Below, piece after piece: positions 1-10,364 of a stretch of 64,000 nt of DNA. Below the pieces are notes generated by a model, which was not told the origin of the DNA, did not search any database, and saw only the letters and a program-made list of their open reading frames with translations. The DNA comes from Novosphingobium sp. (GTDB lineage: Bacteria > Pseudomonadota > Alphaproteobacteria > Sphingomonadales > Sphingomonadaceae). The DNA lies in NCBI GenBank assembly GCA_025356575.1, contig JANXSP010000099.1:1-64000 (forward strand), given 5' to 3'. Numbering within the stretch: position 1 is the first letter of the stretch; every line of letters begins with the position of its first letter. A program made the position numbers and the translations under genes.

Positions 1-3
1 CCG

Positions 4-773
4 TTGATCGGAACCGCAGGCTGGACGATCCCCCGCGCCGATCTGGCCGCGTTCCCCGAAAGCGGGACCCATCTGGCGCGTTACGCCAGGGTCTTGAACG
101 CGGTGGAGATTAACTCCTCGTTCCACCGCCCGCACCGCCGCTCCACGTACGAACGCTGGGCGCAAAGCGTCCCGCCGGCGTTTCGCTTCTCGGTCAAACT
201 GCCCAAGGAAATATCGCATACCCGGCGGCTGGTCGATGTGACGCGTATGCTTGCGGAATTCGTCGATCAAAGCTCCGCACTCGGCGAGAAACTTGGTGCG
301 GTGCTGCTCCAGTTGCCGCCGAGCATGGCGCGTTCGATGCTGGGGTGGTCGCTCCGTTCATCGCCGCACTCCAGCACGCGTTCGCGGCAGCGGGTTTGCC
401 GCAAGTGCCGGTTGTGTGCGAACCGCGCCATGTCTCATGGTTCGCGCCGCCGGCCGAGGCTTGCCTTGCCGACAACCGCGTGGCGCGGGTCGCAGCGGAT
501 CCGGCAATCGTCCCGGCCGCAGCCCTGCCCGGGGGCTGGCCGGGGCTGACGTATTGGCGCTGGCACGGCAGCCCGCGCATCTATCGTTCGCGCTATGACG
601 ATGGAAAACTGGCCGAACTGCGTGACCGGTTCGTGTCCGCCGATGCACTTGCGCCATTCTGGTGTATTTTCGATAACACGGCCTCCGGCGCGGCGACCGG
701 CGATGCGCTTCGCCTGCTGTCGCTTTGCCAGGGCCCCGACCTGGGTTCGGTAGGCGCTTCCCGCCGTCGTTAA
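4..773 (+). pseudogene. DUF72 (YecE-like) protein, interrupted by an apparent 1-nt deletion
   Basis: Frame 1 (4..549) starts IGTAGWTIPRADLAAFP...YARVLNAVEINSSFHRPH...FRFSVKLPKEISH...VLLQLPPSMAR; the homologous continuation FDAGVVAPFIAALQHAF...PVVCEPRHVSWF...YWRWHGSPRIYRSRY is in another frame (ORF 345..773). True start may lie before the window. Confidence 0.75.
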
Positions 774-848
774 TGTTCCTGGTCCAGGACGCCGGTCAGA
801 ACTGTGCCGAAGCCGCAATCCCCCGCGTCCGGGGGATTGCTGCCACCA

Positions 849-2144
849 TCATTCGTTTCGGCCATAGCGTCGCAGTTCCGCGCGCCCGACGACGAAGTGA
901 TGGACCTCGTCGGGCCCATCGGCGACGCGTAGAGTGCGCTGGCCGGTGTACATGTCGGCGAGCGGGGTCCACTGCGAGACCCCGGCGGCACCGTGAATCT
1001 GGATCGCCTCGTCGATGATCTTGCAGACCTTTTCGGGGACCATCGCCTTGACCATGTGGACCCAGGTCCGCGCCTCGCGGTTGCCGAGCACGTCCATCGC
1101 GCGGGCCGCCTTGAGCACCATCAGCCGCATCGCCTCGATTTCGATCCGCGCGCGCGACACCGTCTCGATGTTCTTGCCGAGCTGGATGATCGGCTTGCCA
1201 AACGCCTCGCGCCCCATGCCGCGGCGGATCATCAGGTCGAGCGCACGTTCGGCCTGGCCGATCGAACGCATGCAGTGGTGAATCCGGCCCGGCCCGAGGC
1301 GGAGCTGCGAGATTTCGAATCCGCGGCCCTCGCCCAGCAGGATGTTCTCTTCTGGCACGCGGACATCGGTGAAGCGGATGTGCATGTGTCCGTGCGGCGC
1401 GTCGTCGTGGCCGAACACGTGCATCGGTCCGAGTACATCGACCCCGGGGGTATCCATCGGCACGAGGATTTGCGATTGCTGCTGGTGCGCGGGTGCGCCG
1501 GGCGAGGTCTTGACCATCACGATCATGATCTTGCAGCGCGGATCGCCTGCCCCCGAAATATAGAACTTCTCGCCGTTCAGCACCCACTGTCCGTCGATCA
1601 GCTCGGCCTTCATTCCCACGTTCTTCGCGTCGGACGAGGCCAGGTCGGGCTCGGTCATCGCAAAGGCCGAACGAATTTCGCCGTTGAGCAGCGGCTTGAG
1701 CCACATCTCCTTCTGCGCCGCGGTACCGACCCGTTCGAGCACTTCCATGTTGCCCGTATCGGGCGCCGAGCAATTCATCATCTCGGACGCCAGCGGCGCC
1801 TTGCCCAGCTCGACCGCGATATACGCATAGTCGAGGTTGGCGAGCCCCTCGCCCGTCTCGGCGTCGGGCAGGAAGAAGTTCCACAGCCCGGCCTGCTTGG
1901 CCTTGCCCTTGGCTTCCTCGAGCACTTCGAGCTGCCCCGGCGCATAAGTCCAGCGATCGGCGCGGCCTTCACCGAGTTCGTGGAACTTCGCGGCGGCGGG
2001 TGCGGCGGTTTCGGCAATGAACTGCTTCACGCGCTCGAGGAGCGCGAGCCCCTTGGGCGATATGCGCAGATCGTGCAGCTTGTCGTTGGGATCGAACCCG
2101 AACGAGGGCGGCGGTGTCATCTCTAGATCCTGCGGCATCTGCAT
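849..2144 (-). CDS. acyl-CoA dehydrogenase
   Basis: 431-aa ORF with acyl-CoA dehydrogenase signatures (FAMTEPDLASSDAKNV, GRIHHCMRSIGQAERALDLM, IHGAAGVSQ). Confidence 0.9.
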   Translation of the reverse strand: MQMPQDLEMTPPPSFGFDPNDKLHDLRISPKGLALLERVKQFIAETAAPAAAKFHELGEGRADRWTYAPGQLEVLEEAKGKAKQAGLWNFFLPDAETGEGLANLDYAYIAVELGKAPLASEMMNCSAPDTGNMEVLERVGTAAQKEMWLKPLLNGEIRSAFAMTEPDLASSDAKNVGMKAELIDGQWVLNGEKFYISGAGDPRCKIMIVMVKTSPGAPAHQQQSQILVPMDTPGVDVLGPMHVFGHDDAPHGHMHIRFTDVRVPEENILLGEGRGFEISQLRLGPGRIHHCMRSIGQAERALDLMIRRGMGREAFGKPIIQLGKNIETVSRARIEIEAMRLMVLKAARAMDVLGNREARTWVHMVKAMVPEKVCKIIDEAIQIHGAAGVSQWTPLADMYTGQRTLRVADGPDEVHHFVVGRAELRRYGRNE

Positions 2145-2319
2145 CTCCCTTTTCTCGTTTTATAAGCCCCGGGCGATGCCCGGACGGGCGCAGAATTTCC
2201 CGCGTACGTGCGCCGTCATGCGCACTGCGCGAACCAACCACGCCCGTGTTGTTGTTGTCCCTAGCTCGGTTTTGCGGCTGAGCAACGATTGACTCTGGCC
2301 CGAGCGATCGCGGGCGGGT

Positions 2320-3048
2320 CTAGCTACGCTCCAACTCGACCAGTTCGTAGCGGTTCATCATGTAACCGTCGATCGATCCGGCGACGAGGATGCAATCGTC
2401 GTCCGCGGTTACCCAGATGTCGTAGTCGGGGTGGGTCGTGCCGCCCATTCCGCCCGCACTGTCGTCGACAAAGCGGAAGTGGCGCGTGGCGAACGTGCCC
2501 GCGGCGACGGTGCGTTCTTCCTCGCCGATGTACTCGAGCGCGATCCTTACCTCCGCGATCAGCGGCGGGGTCGCGCCGCGGTGATCGGGAGAAGGGAGGA
2601 AGCAGCGCAGCGTGCGCCGGTGCGGCCCGCGCGCAGTGTCGATCACCCGGCTGAGGAACCCGTCGCCGACCACCGGGTGCGTTCCGAACCCATCGAAACC
2701 GCCATTGGCATCGACTGTCTGCGAGATGCGTCCGAGCGACGGGCTAAAGCTTTCGCATTCGATCGTGGAGGTCGCGGGATCGTGGCGCAGCCAGCCCGAG
2801 CCCATGAACGCATCGTCGACGGTCAGGTGGACGTGGAGATTGAGCGGCACCCCGCCGGGCCCGAGGTGGTATATGATCTCGCGCAGCACGCTCGGCGCCG
2901 GCTCCTCGATCTCGCAGCGCGCGCGCATGATCGTACTGCCGTCGCGGTGATGGGTGAACGAGAACCATTCGCGCCCGCGCTCGCGCCCGGCCCATTCGGG
3001 CTTGAGCGAGGTATACGAAATACGGCCCGAAACAGTGCGATGACGCAT
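2320..3048 (-). CDS. uncharacterised protein, paralogue of 6902..7639
   Basis: Start MRHRTVSG overlaps the nitrilase stop (TGATG). Shares motifs with 6902..7639 (GSGW, GRISQ, GDGFL, AGTF, W.T.D.D...V.G...GYM...E.EL). Confidence 0.7.
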   Translation of the reverse strand: MRHRTVSGRISYTSLKPEWAGRERGREWFSFTHHRDGSTIMRARCEIEEPAPSVLREIIYHLGPGGVPLNLHVHLTVDDAFMGSGWLRHDPATSTIECESFSPSLGRISQTVDANGGFDGFGTHPVVGDGFLSRVIDTARGPHRRTLRCFLPSPDHRGATPPLIAEVRIALEYIGEEERTVAAGTFATRHFRFVDDSAGGMGGTTHPDYDIWVTADDDCILVAGSIDGYMMNRYELVELERS

Positions 3049-4094
3049 CAGATAACCCCGACCTTGGCCAACCGTTCGATCGCCAAGTCCTGCATCCGTT
3101 TGAACGCCTCGCGCTCGGGAACCTTGGCAGCGCCGCTCTCGAGCATGGTATTGCCGGGCTGGCCCACCGCGGCGGCATAAATCCCGGCAAACAGCGACGG
3201 GCGTTGGCGGGCAAGACTGTTGGTCATCGCCGGGACCCGGCGCAGCGCGCGCAAATGTTCGACGTCGATCTCGGCAAACGCGGTATAGGTCTCGCCCGAC
3301 AGCGACTGGGCGAGCAGCTTGCCCGATGGCCCGACGACCTGGCTGTTCCCGTCGGCCGAGGCGAGCGGCATCGCGGTTCCCGAAATCCCCGCGGTGTTGG
3401 CCGATACGACGTAAGCCATGTTCTCCCACGCGCGGGCGCGCTTGGCGATGTCCTTGGGGGTGGCGAGCGGCGATCCGATCTCGCTCGAGGAGTGAGCAAA
3501 CACTTCCGCGCCGCGGAACGCCAGCGCGCGCGCGATCTCGGGATAAAGGATTTCCTCGCTGGCGATGCAGGCGAGGTTGCCGATTGCGGTGCGCGCGACG
3601 GGAAACACCGCGTCGATCCCGTAATGGTCGAGATAAGCGTCCCAGACATCGTGCGGGCTTGGCGCGAACATCGACAGCAGGCGGCGATAGCGCACGATCA
3701 CGTCGCCCGCGGGATCGACGATGAAGCTGGTCTGGAAATAGAAATCGGGAAAGTGCGCGTCGCTTTCGTAGGCGTTGCCCGCGATGAAAAGACCAAGCTT
3801 CTGCGCCAGTGCGCCGAGCGCCGCATATTCCGGGCCATCGGCGGCAAACGCCGCACGCCGCGCGAAATCGGGGATCGAGATGCGTCCCGGATAGCTGGTG
3901 AACAGGTACTCGGGCAGCACCGCGAGCCGCACCTTGCGCCCCGAATACTGCTCGATGAAGATTGCCGCGGTGCGGATCTGGCCCTCGAGCGAAGCAATGT
4001 GCGACAGCATCTGCGCGCGCGCCGCACCGTCGTCGGCGCAGCCTTCGAGACTGCGCGCGGTAAGCTGCATCGCGACTGCGGCGTAAGGCTCCAT
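3048..4094 (-). CDS. carbon-nitrogen hydrolase (nitrilase/amidase superfamily)
   Basis: LAVLPEYLF (Glu region), RYRRLLS (Lys/Arg region), LACIASEEILYPEIARALAFRGAEVFAHSSSE (Cys region) pattern of the CN-hydrolase fold. Confidence 0.8.
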   Translation of the reverse strand: MEPYAAVAMQLTARSLEGCADDGAARAQMLSHIASLEGQIRTAAIFIEQYSGRKVRLAVLPEYLFTSYPGRISIPDFARRAAFAADGPEYAALGALAQKLGLFIAGNAYESDAHFPDFYFQTSFIVDPAGDVIVRYRRLLSMFAPSPHDVWDAYLDHYGIDAVFPVARTAIGNLACIASEEILYPEIARALAFRGAEVFAHSSSEIGSPLATPKDIAKRARAWENMAYVVSANTAGISGTAMPLASADGNSQVVGPSGKLLAQSLSGETYTAFAEIDVEHLRALRRVPAMTNSLARQRPSLFAGIYAAAVGQPGNTMLESGAAKVPEREAFKRMQDLAIERLAKVGVI

Positions 4095-5647
4095 CACAAT
4101 CCCAGGCTTCCCGGGTTCATCAGCCCGCGGGGGTCGACCGCGTGCTTGAGCGTTTCGAGCAGGCCCCACGCCGGCGCGTCGTGGCTGGCCTTGAGCGGAT
4201 AGGTCCGCGCGATCTGGAGGTGGATCGCACCGGCGCGCGTGAAAATCTCGACGATTTGCGCCCGCAGCCGGTGCACCAGCGCGCTGCTGCCTGCATTGGC
4301 GGCAAAACCCTTGAGCTTGGCCAGATGCCCCGCTTCGACCGCGTGACGGTGGAGCGGATTGAGCGCTTCGGGCCAGAAGAACACCGGCTCGATCAGGCAC
4401 GCCTGCGGGCTGACCGCAGCCAGCATCGCCCCCGCCTCGACCCCGTGCGAGGACATTTCCGCGGCATTTTCGGCATAAAGTGCCTGGATCGCCGCCCAGG
4501 TCTCGACCAGCCGCGACTGGCGCACGAAACCGTGGACCGGGACCCAGCGTTCGCCCGCGGGGCCGACCATCGAATTGACCGGGGGAAACGGATTGGCGCG
4601 CAGGATCTTGGGGATCGTGTTCTCGATCGTGCGCCCGCCTGCCCCGGCAACGATGCGCTCGATCTCGGCCATGTCGGCAGCAGCTTCGCCCTCCCGCCGG
4701 CGTTCTGCGATACAATGGAGCGAGAACGGCACGTCGTCGAGGAAGCTGCGCCCCGCCAGCGCGACCTTGGCGCCTTCCTTGAGACCTTTGAGGAGCGAGC
4801 CTTGCGCGCGCATCATCGTGACGAAACTCTTGGCGTCGGCAGTCAGGCTTTCGCGCTTCATCCGCTGGGCCTGGAGAAACGGATCGAATCCGAAGCTTTC
4901 AGCGGCGAGCCCTTCGCGCGCGATCGCGCTCATCGCCCCGAAAATTGCCGCGGGAGTATCGAAAGCGAAGCTGCCGTAGGCGAGCCCCGCGCCTTCGCGG
5001 ACCAGCCGCAGCGTAACCCGCGCCTTGACCCCGAACGCCCCGCAATCGGCCGCAAACAGTCCGGTGAGGTCAGGGCCGTAGGGGCGGAAGAACGCGCTGC
5101 CGGTCGAGATCACTCGGCCGTCGGCAAGCACGATGTCGAACGCAAGCGCGCTATCGACGACGGTGCCGCCGCCCGCGCCCCAGAACACACCGTTCTGGCT
5201 CATCCCCCCGCCGACCGTGGCATTTATCCCAGACAGCGTGCCCCATGCCTTGACCCGCAAGCCCCTGGGCTGGAGCGCCCGGCGCAGCGCATCCCATGTC
5301 ACCCCCGCCTCGACCGTCGCGGTCATGTCGGTCTCGTCGATGTCGACGATCCGGTCGAGCCCGGCGGTATCGACAAGGATGAAGTCGGGCGTCGGCGAAA
5401 GGTAGCCGCCGGTGTAGCTCATCCCGCCGCCGCGCGGGACGATCGCGAGCCCGCCCGCGGTGGCGGCAGCCACGCCGCGCGCCAGTTCCTCAACCGAGGT
5501 CGGTCGAAACACCGCCCGCGGCTCTGGCCCTGAGGAATAGACGTCGTGGCTATAGAGTGCGAGCGTTGCGGGGTCGCTGCGCAAGCTGGCGGGGGCCACC
5601 GCGCTAGCGAGGGATTCAGGCAGGGTCAGCGCTGCAGTCGCCATCAT
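4094..5647 (-). CDS. FAD-binding oxidase/dehydrogenase (GlcD/VAO type)
   Basis: FAD-binding_4 motif VPRGGGMSYTGGY, GGGMSQNGVFWGAGGG, C-terminal DPRGLMNPGSLGL typical of FAD-linked oxidases. Confidence 0.85.
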   Translation of the reverse strand: MMATAALTLPESLASAVAPASLRSDPATLALYSHDVYSSGPEPRAVFRPTSVEELARGVAAATAGGLAIVPRGGGMSYTGGYLSPTPDFILVDTAGLDRIVDIDETDMTATVEAGVTWDALRRALQPRGLRVKAWGTLSGINATVGGGMSQNGVFWGAGGGTVVDSALAFDIVLADGRVISTGSAFFRPYGPDLTGLFAADCGAFGVKARVTLRLVREGAGLAYGSFAFDTPAAIFGAMSAIAREGLAAESFGFDPFLQAQRMKRESLTADAKSFVTMMRAQGSLLKGLKEGAKVALAGRSFLDDVPFSLHCIAERRREGEAAADMAEIERIVAGAGGRTIENTIPKILRANPFPPVNSMVGPAGERWVPVHGFVRQSRLVETWAAIQALYAENAAEMSSHGVEAGAMLAAVSPQACLIEPVFFWPEALNPLHRHAVEAGHLAKLKGFAANAGSSALVHRLRAQIVEIFTRAGAIHLQIARTYPLKASHDAPAWGLLETLKHAVDPRGLMNPGSLGL

Positions 5648-6888
5648 TCGGCCTCCCTGAGCACGGGATAGCGGCCCAGCGCGAGCAGCAGCGCCCCGCC
5701 GATCAGATACCCGAATATCGCGATGTGGAGGACGGGGTCATAGCTGCCCGCGGTGTCGCGCACTTTGGCGTAGACGATCGGCGAGATCGCCGAGAACAGT
5801 CCGAACGGCATGTACAGCATTCCATAGATCTTGCCGTAATGCGCCATCCCGAAATAGCGCCCGGTAAGGTAGGCGAGCAGATCGCTCTCTGCCCCCGCGG
5901 CAAAGCCGAGGAGGAACGCGGCAAGCGTCGCTCCGCTCAGCCCGAGGTTGGCATCGCCGAGCAGATAGCTCGAGATCGCTGGCAGGCACAGCAGCGGGAA
6001 ACCGACGAAACCCGCCCAGATTCGGTCGAGCAGCACGCCCGTGACCATCCGTCCGGCCAGGATGCCGAGACCGAGCACGCCCATCACCGAAGCCGCGGAT
6101 GTCGCGGGGATGCCGTGATCGGAGAGGATCTTGGGCATGTTGATGAACGCCCCGCCGAACGTCAGCGCGATCACCGCGGTCGACAGCCAGATCAGGTAGA
6201 ACCGGTAATCGCGCAAAGCCGCCGATAACGTCATCCCGGTCAGCTTGCCGCCCGTTCCAACGATCGCCGGGGGAACTTCTTCGGGGCGCGGCTCGCGAAA
6301 GAGGAAGTATGCGGTGGGCAATCCGATCACCAGCGGCAGCAGCGCCACTATCCCGAACATCGCCCGCCAGCCATATGTCGCGATGGCCCACACCGCGAGT
6401 TTGGGCACGGTCAGCGCGGCAAGGCTCGTGCCGAGGAGGAGGATGCCCAGCGCCAGGCCGCGCTGGTTGTAAAACCACATGTTGACCGCACGGGTCCAGG
6501 TCAGCGGGGTCGAGCCGATCCCGACCAGCCCGACCACGAGCCACAAAGCGTAATAGGCCATCAGACTTGGCGGGGTCATTCCGATCGCGGCGAAGCTGAG
6601 ACCGAAGGCAAGCAGGCTCGCCAGCGCCACTTTGCGAACGCCGTAGCGATCGGCAAGCGACCCGAATGCAGGCGCGAGGAGCGAGGCGACGACCCCGAAG
6701 ATCGTGATCGGCACAAGGATTTGCGTGGTCGACCAGCCGAATTCCTTGCTCAGCGGGGCAATAGTGAAGCCGATGATGTTGAACGGGATCGGCGAAGCAC
6801 CGCAGCCCACGCCGACCACGCCGGCCAGCAGCGTTTTCCACCCGAGCGCGAATTCCGATCGTCCGCCGCGTGCCGGTTGATCGATCAT
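5644..6888 (-). CDS. MFS transporter
   Basis: 414 aa with multiple hydrophobic helices and an MFS-type loop (GSLADRYGVRKV). Confidence 0.85.
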   Translation of the reverse strand: MIDQPARGGRSEFALGWKTLLAGVVGVGCGASPIPFNIIGFTIAPLSKEFGWSTTQILVPITIFGVVASLLAPAFGSLADRYGVRKVALASLLAFGLSFAAIGMTPPSLMAYYALWLVVGLVGIGSTPLTWTRAVNMWFYNQRGLALGILLLGTSLAALTVPKLAVWAIATYGWRAMFGIVALLPLVIGLPTAYFLFREPRPEEVPPAIVGTGGKLTGMTLSAALRDYRFYLIWLSTAVIALTFGGAFINMPKILSDHGIPATSAASVMGVLGLGILAGRMVTGVLLDRIWAGFVGFPLLCLPAISSYLLGDANLGLSGATLAAFLLGFAAGAESDLLAYLTGRYFGMAHYGKIYGMLYMPFGLFSAISPIVYAKVRDTAGSYDPVLHIAIFGYLIGGALLLALGRYPVLREAE

Positions 6889-6901
6889 GACTGTTTTTCA
6901 C

Positions 6902-7639
6902 TCATGTCAGGCATTCCCCCGAGAGTTCTTCCAGTTCGAACACCGCATTCATGTAGCCTTCGACCACGCCGCGGACATAAAGGAAATCCCCGTCGGAGGT
7001 CAGCCACATCGCATAAGGCGGATGGGCGTTGGTCATGCCGACGAAATCGACGCGGTAGCAATCGAAGGTGCCCGCGGGCACGGTCACGGTTTCGCGCGCG
7101 ATGTAGCGCAGGCCCGAGGTGCTGGTCGCCAGGCCCGGCCCGGTCGCGCCAAAATGGTGGAGGCTGTGAAGCACGTTCTGGCCATAGAACTGCTCGTGCC
7201 CCACGCCCTTGTCATAGGGAAAACTGGCGGCAAGGAACCCATCGCCCATCAGCGCATGGATACCGAACCCGCGCATCGGTCGGGTGATCGCGCGGCGCTG
7301 CGAGATACGGCCCTCGGCGCGGGTGAAGCTTTCGCCCTGGGCCTCGTGTTCGCCGAAGCGGAACCAGCCGCTGCCCGTCCATTCGCCGTGGTTGAGGATG
7401 CGGACATAGGCGTCGGTCGGCTGGTAGGCGGCATCGACCGCCAGGATCGAATCGCGCACCACTTCATCGGCGCCGAACGCCAGCTCGCAATGCGTGGTCA
7501 GCGTTCGCCCGCCCGCCCGGTCGCGCGTGAGGGTGAAATCCTCGAACCCCCACAAGGCGCCGGGCTCGCCCCCCGCGCCGCGCGCGCGGTAGGCAATCCG
7601 CCCGGCGCGGCTGGGAAGCGGAACCAGCTTCGCGGTCAT
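6902..7639 (-). CDS. uncharacterised protein, paralogue of 2320..3048
   Basis: MTAKLVPLPSRAGRIAYRARG start overlaps the TonB-receptor stop; shared motifs with 2320..3048. Confidence 0.7.
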   Translation of the reverse strand: MTAKLVPLPSRAGRIAYRARGAGGEPGALWGFEDFTLTRDRAGGRTLTTHCELAFGADEVVRDSILAVDAAYQPTDAYVRILNHGEWTGSGWFRFGEHEAQGESFTRAEGRISQRRAITRPMRGFGIHALMGDGFLAASFPYDKGVGHEQFYGQNVLHSLHHFGATGPGLATSTSGLRYIARETVTVPAGTFDCYRVDFVGMTNAHPPYAMWLTSDGDFLYVRGVVEGYMNAVFELEELSGECLT

Positions 7640-10206
7640 CAGAAGTTGTAGCGCGCCTTGACCAGCCAGCTCATCGGCGGGTTGAGGTAGGTGTAATTGC
7701 CCAGCGAGGACTGCACGAAAGTCGTGTTGAAGCAGTTGGTGCACTCGACCGACAGCTTGATCGCATTGCCCGGCGCGGACAGGGCGATGCCGCCGTTGAC
7801 GAGCCAGTGCGCCGCGCTGCGCGATCCGAAGATCGTGGTGCCGGAATTGAGGTTGTTGGGGAAGGTCCCGTTGGTGCCCGTTATCGCGCCGCTGAAGATC
7901 GTGATGTTGGATGTCCCGACCTCCATCTGCGAGCTGTAGCTGGCGGCGACCGATGGCGTGATCGCCCACCCGCCCGACATCTCCGCGCGGTAGCTGCCGC
8001 CCAGCGAGAAGGTCCAGTCGGGGGTGCGGACCGGTTCCGCAATCGTGCCCTGAGCGGTGACGATGCCCGAGGCGCAGCTCGAGATCGGCGGGTTGGTCGC
8101 GGGCAAATTGGCTCCGCCCGGAACCTTGCCCGCTGCCAGCGCCAGCTTGCAGTTGGCGAGCTGGGTGGCGACTGACTGGATGCCGTATTGATCGAACGCG
8201 GGCTGGCCGGTCTTGAGCACGTAATGATCGCGCGAATAGCCCAGATTGGCGAACAGGTTGAGCCCGTGGGCGGGCGCCAAGGTCAGTTCCGCCTCGACCC
8301 CGCGGTTGCGGTAATCGGCGAAGTTGCGGGTGATGAAGCTAAGCGATCCGCTGGCATTCACGAACGCCGACGGGGTCTGCAGGTCCTTTACATCGAGCTG
8401 GAAGACACTGACGTTGAGCCGGGCGATCCGGTCGAGCAGCGTCGCCTTGAACCCCGCTTCATAACTCCACACTTTTTCCGGACCGAACGGCAGGATCCGC
8501 ACAGGCGAGGTTTCTCGAGCGTTCCAGCCGCCCGACTTGAACCCGCGCGTTGCTGAAACGAACAGCAGCAGGTTGTCGCTCGGCTTGGCATTGATTGCGA
8601 AGCGCGGGGTCCAGATTTTGGTCTCGAGCTTGGTCGGGATCGCCTGCGCGGTCAGCACCGTGGTGCCGTTGGCGGGGACGATCAGGTTGGCGGTGTCGAG
8701 GCAGCTGACGGGAAGCGGCGCCACTGCGCAAATCGCGCGGTTGTCGTGAAAATCGAGCCGCTTGATCTCGTCGGTATAGCGGATGCCCGCGGTGAACTTG
8801 AGGATCCCGACATTGACGTCGGCCTGGAAATACCCCGCCACGGCGTTGGTCGAATTGCGCAGGATGCGGTCTCCCAGGACCGCCGCGCCCGTGGCCGTAG
8901 TCGTGCCGAGGATGTCGGCGAAATCGTCGGACACGTTCTCATGGATATAGAACACCCCGCCGACGTAATCGATCAGCCCGCTGCCGGCGCTGCCCGACAG
9001 CTTCACTTCCTGACTGAACTGGTTCGATTGCTGATCGGCCAAAAAGGTGAAGCCGCCCTTGGGCAACTGCAGCGGGGTCGGATACGCGTTGGCGATCGAC
9101 GGGGCATTCGAACTGCGCCCGTCGAAGAAGTCCAGCCCGTACTGCTGGACCTGGTTCACGAACCCGGTGATCAGGCTGAGCGTCCCCAGGCTACCCACGC
9201 CGATGTCGAACTTGGAGGTGATGAGGTCGCTGTCGTTCCTGACCCCCAGGCCATAGTTCGCCTTTCGTCCGTGGATGTTGAGACCGGCAAAAGTGCCCGG
9301 CACCTTGCTCAGCCCAGTGCTGGAATAGCGGCCGTTGCACTGCGCCAGGTTCAGCGGGTTGCACACGAAGTTGAGGATATTCTCGCCGTCGGCAACGATG
9401 TGCGCGTAGCTGCCCTGCCATTTCACCGACGGCGAAAGATCCCCGCGCAGACCCAGCCGCACGCCCCAGCCATCGTCGTCGTTGAGCCGCTGGCCGGTGG
9501 TGACGTTCTTCACGTAGCCATCGTCGTTCTGGTAATAGCCCGAAACCTTGGCCGAAAACCCAGGCGCGAGCGGCACGTCGATCGAGCCGCGGGCAAGCAC
9601 TTTGTTCCACCGTCCATAACCGACCTCGGCATAACCGCCGAGCACGTCCTTGGGCTGCGCCATGATCACGCTGATCGCGCCGCCGGTGGTGTTCCGCCCG
9701 AACAGGGTGCCCTGCGGCCCGCGCAGGACTTCCACCCGCTCGACATCGAACAGCGACAGGTTGTTGGCGTTCTGGCGCGACAGGTAGACTTCGTCGACAT
9801 ACGTGCCGACGGGCGGATCGTACGTCGGGATCGTCTCGGTCGAACCCAGACCGCGCAGATAATAGGCGTTGGCGCTGCCGAGCCCGGTATTGTTCATCGC
9901 GGTGAGATTGGGGACGAACTGTGCGATCTGCAGCGCGTTCGAAATGCCGCGTTCCTCGAGCTGCTGCTGGCCGAGCGCGGTGATCGAGATCGGCACGTTC
10001 TGGACATTCTCGCTGCGGCGCTGCGCGGTGACGATGATGTCGCTGACGCCGTCCTGCTGCTCGGGAGCGGCAGCGGTCGTGGTCGGAGCGGTTGTGCTCG
10101 AGGTAGCTGCGGTCGGGGTAGTTGTCGCAGCAGTCTGGGCGAAAGCAGGAGAAGCGATCAGCGCGAGAAGCGACCCGGCGCCGAGCAGAACGGAACGTGC
10201 CATCAT
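7639..10206 (-). CDS. TonB-dependent outer-membrane receptor
   Basis: Signal peptide, SDIIVTAQRRSENVQNVPISITA TonB-box/plug, FGRNTTGGAISV plug motif, C-terminal WLVKARYNF. Confidence 0.95.
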   Translation of the reverse strand: MMARSVLLGAGSLLALIASPAFAQTAATTTPTAATSSTTAPTTTAAAPEQQDGVSDIIVTAQRRSENVQNVPISITALGQQQLEERGISNALQIAQFVPNLTAMNNTGLGSANAYYLRGLGSTETIPTYDPPVGTYVDEVYLSRQNANNLSLFDVERVEVLRGPQGTLFGRNTTGGAISVIMAQPKDVLGGYAEVGYGRWNKVLARGSIDVPLAPGFSAKVSGYYQNDDGYVKNVTTGQRLNDDDGWGVRLGLRGDLSPSVKWQGSYAHIVADGENILNFVCNPLNLAQCNGRYSSTGLSKVPGTFAGLNIHGRKANYGLGVRNDSDLITSKFDIGVGSLGTLSLITGFVNQVQQYGLDFFDGRSSNAPSIANAYPTPLQLPKGGFTFLADQQSNQFSQEVKLSGSAGSGLIDYVGGVFYIHENVSDDFADILGTTTATGAAVLGDRILRNSTNAVAGYFQADVNVGILKFTAGIRYTDEIKRLDFHDNRAICAVAPLPVSCLDTANLIVPANGTTVLTAQAIPTKLETKIWTPRFAINAKPSDNLLLFVSATRGFKSGGWNARETSPVRILPFGPEKVWSYEAGFKATLLDRIARLNVSVFQLDVKDLQTPSAFVNASGSLSFITRNFADYRNRGVEAELTLAPAHGLNLFANLGYSRDHYVLKTGQPAFDQYGIQSVATQLANCKLALAAGKVPGGANLPATNPPISSCASGIVTAQGTIAEPVRTPDWTFSLGGSYRAEMSGGWAITPSVAASYSSQMEVGTSNITIFSGAITGTNGTFPNNLNSGTTIFGSRSAAHWLVNGGIALSAPGNAIKLSVECTNCFNTTFVQSSLGNYTYLNPPMSWLVKARYNF

Positions 10207-10291
10207 TAAATCCTTTCGAAAGAAAGCCTCATTGCCGGCGCCGGGTGATCCCGGTCGCGCAGCTCGAAATCCTGCAGCAAGAAAACCAAAG

Positions 10292-10303
10292 TTGTCCGGA
10301 CAT
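10292..10303. promoter_or_regulatory. candidate operator copy 1, TTGTCCGGACAT
   Basis: 11/12 match to TTGTCCGGACAA in the divergent 10206/10365 intergenic region. Confidence 0.7.
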
Positions 10304-10333
10304 TTGGGCTTTTGTCAATCGCGAAAGTATGAT

Positions 10334-10345
10334 TTGTCCGGACAA
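10334..10345. promoter_or_regulatory. candidate operator copy 2, TTGTCCGGACAA
   Basis: Perfect 12-bp palindrome, 42 bp centre-to-centre from copy 1, directly after a TATGAT -10-like hexamer. Confidence 0.75.
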
Positions 10346-10364
10346 CGTGATTTTGGAGAACCCG

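Noticed and set aside
2249-2262. TTGTCCCTAGC upstream of the acyl-CoA dehydrogenase at 849-2144
   Set aside because: Only a half-site; the second half is absent, so this gene is not assigned to the regulon.
8746-10209. 487-aa ORF antisense to the first TonB receptor
   Set aside because: Antisense shadow ORF; the opposite strand encodes a clear TonB-dependent receptor.
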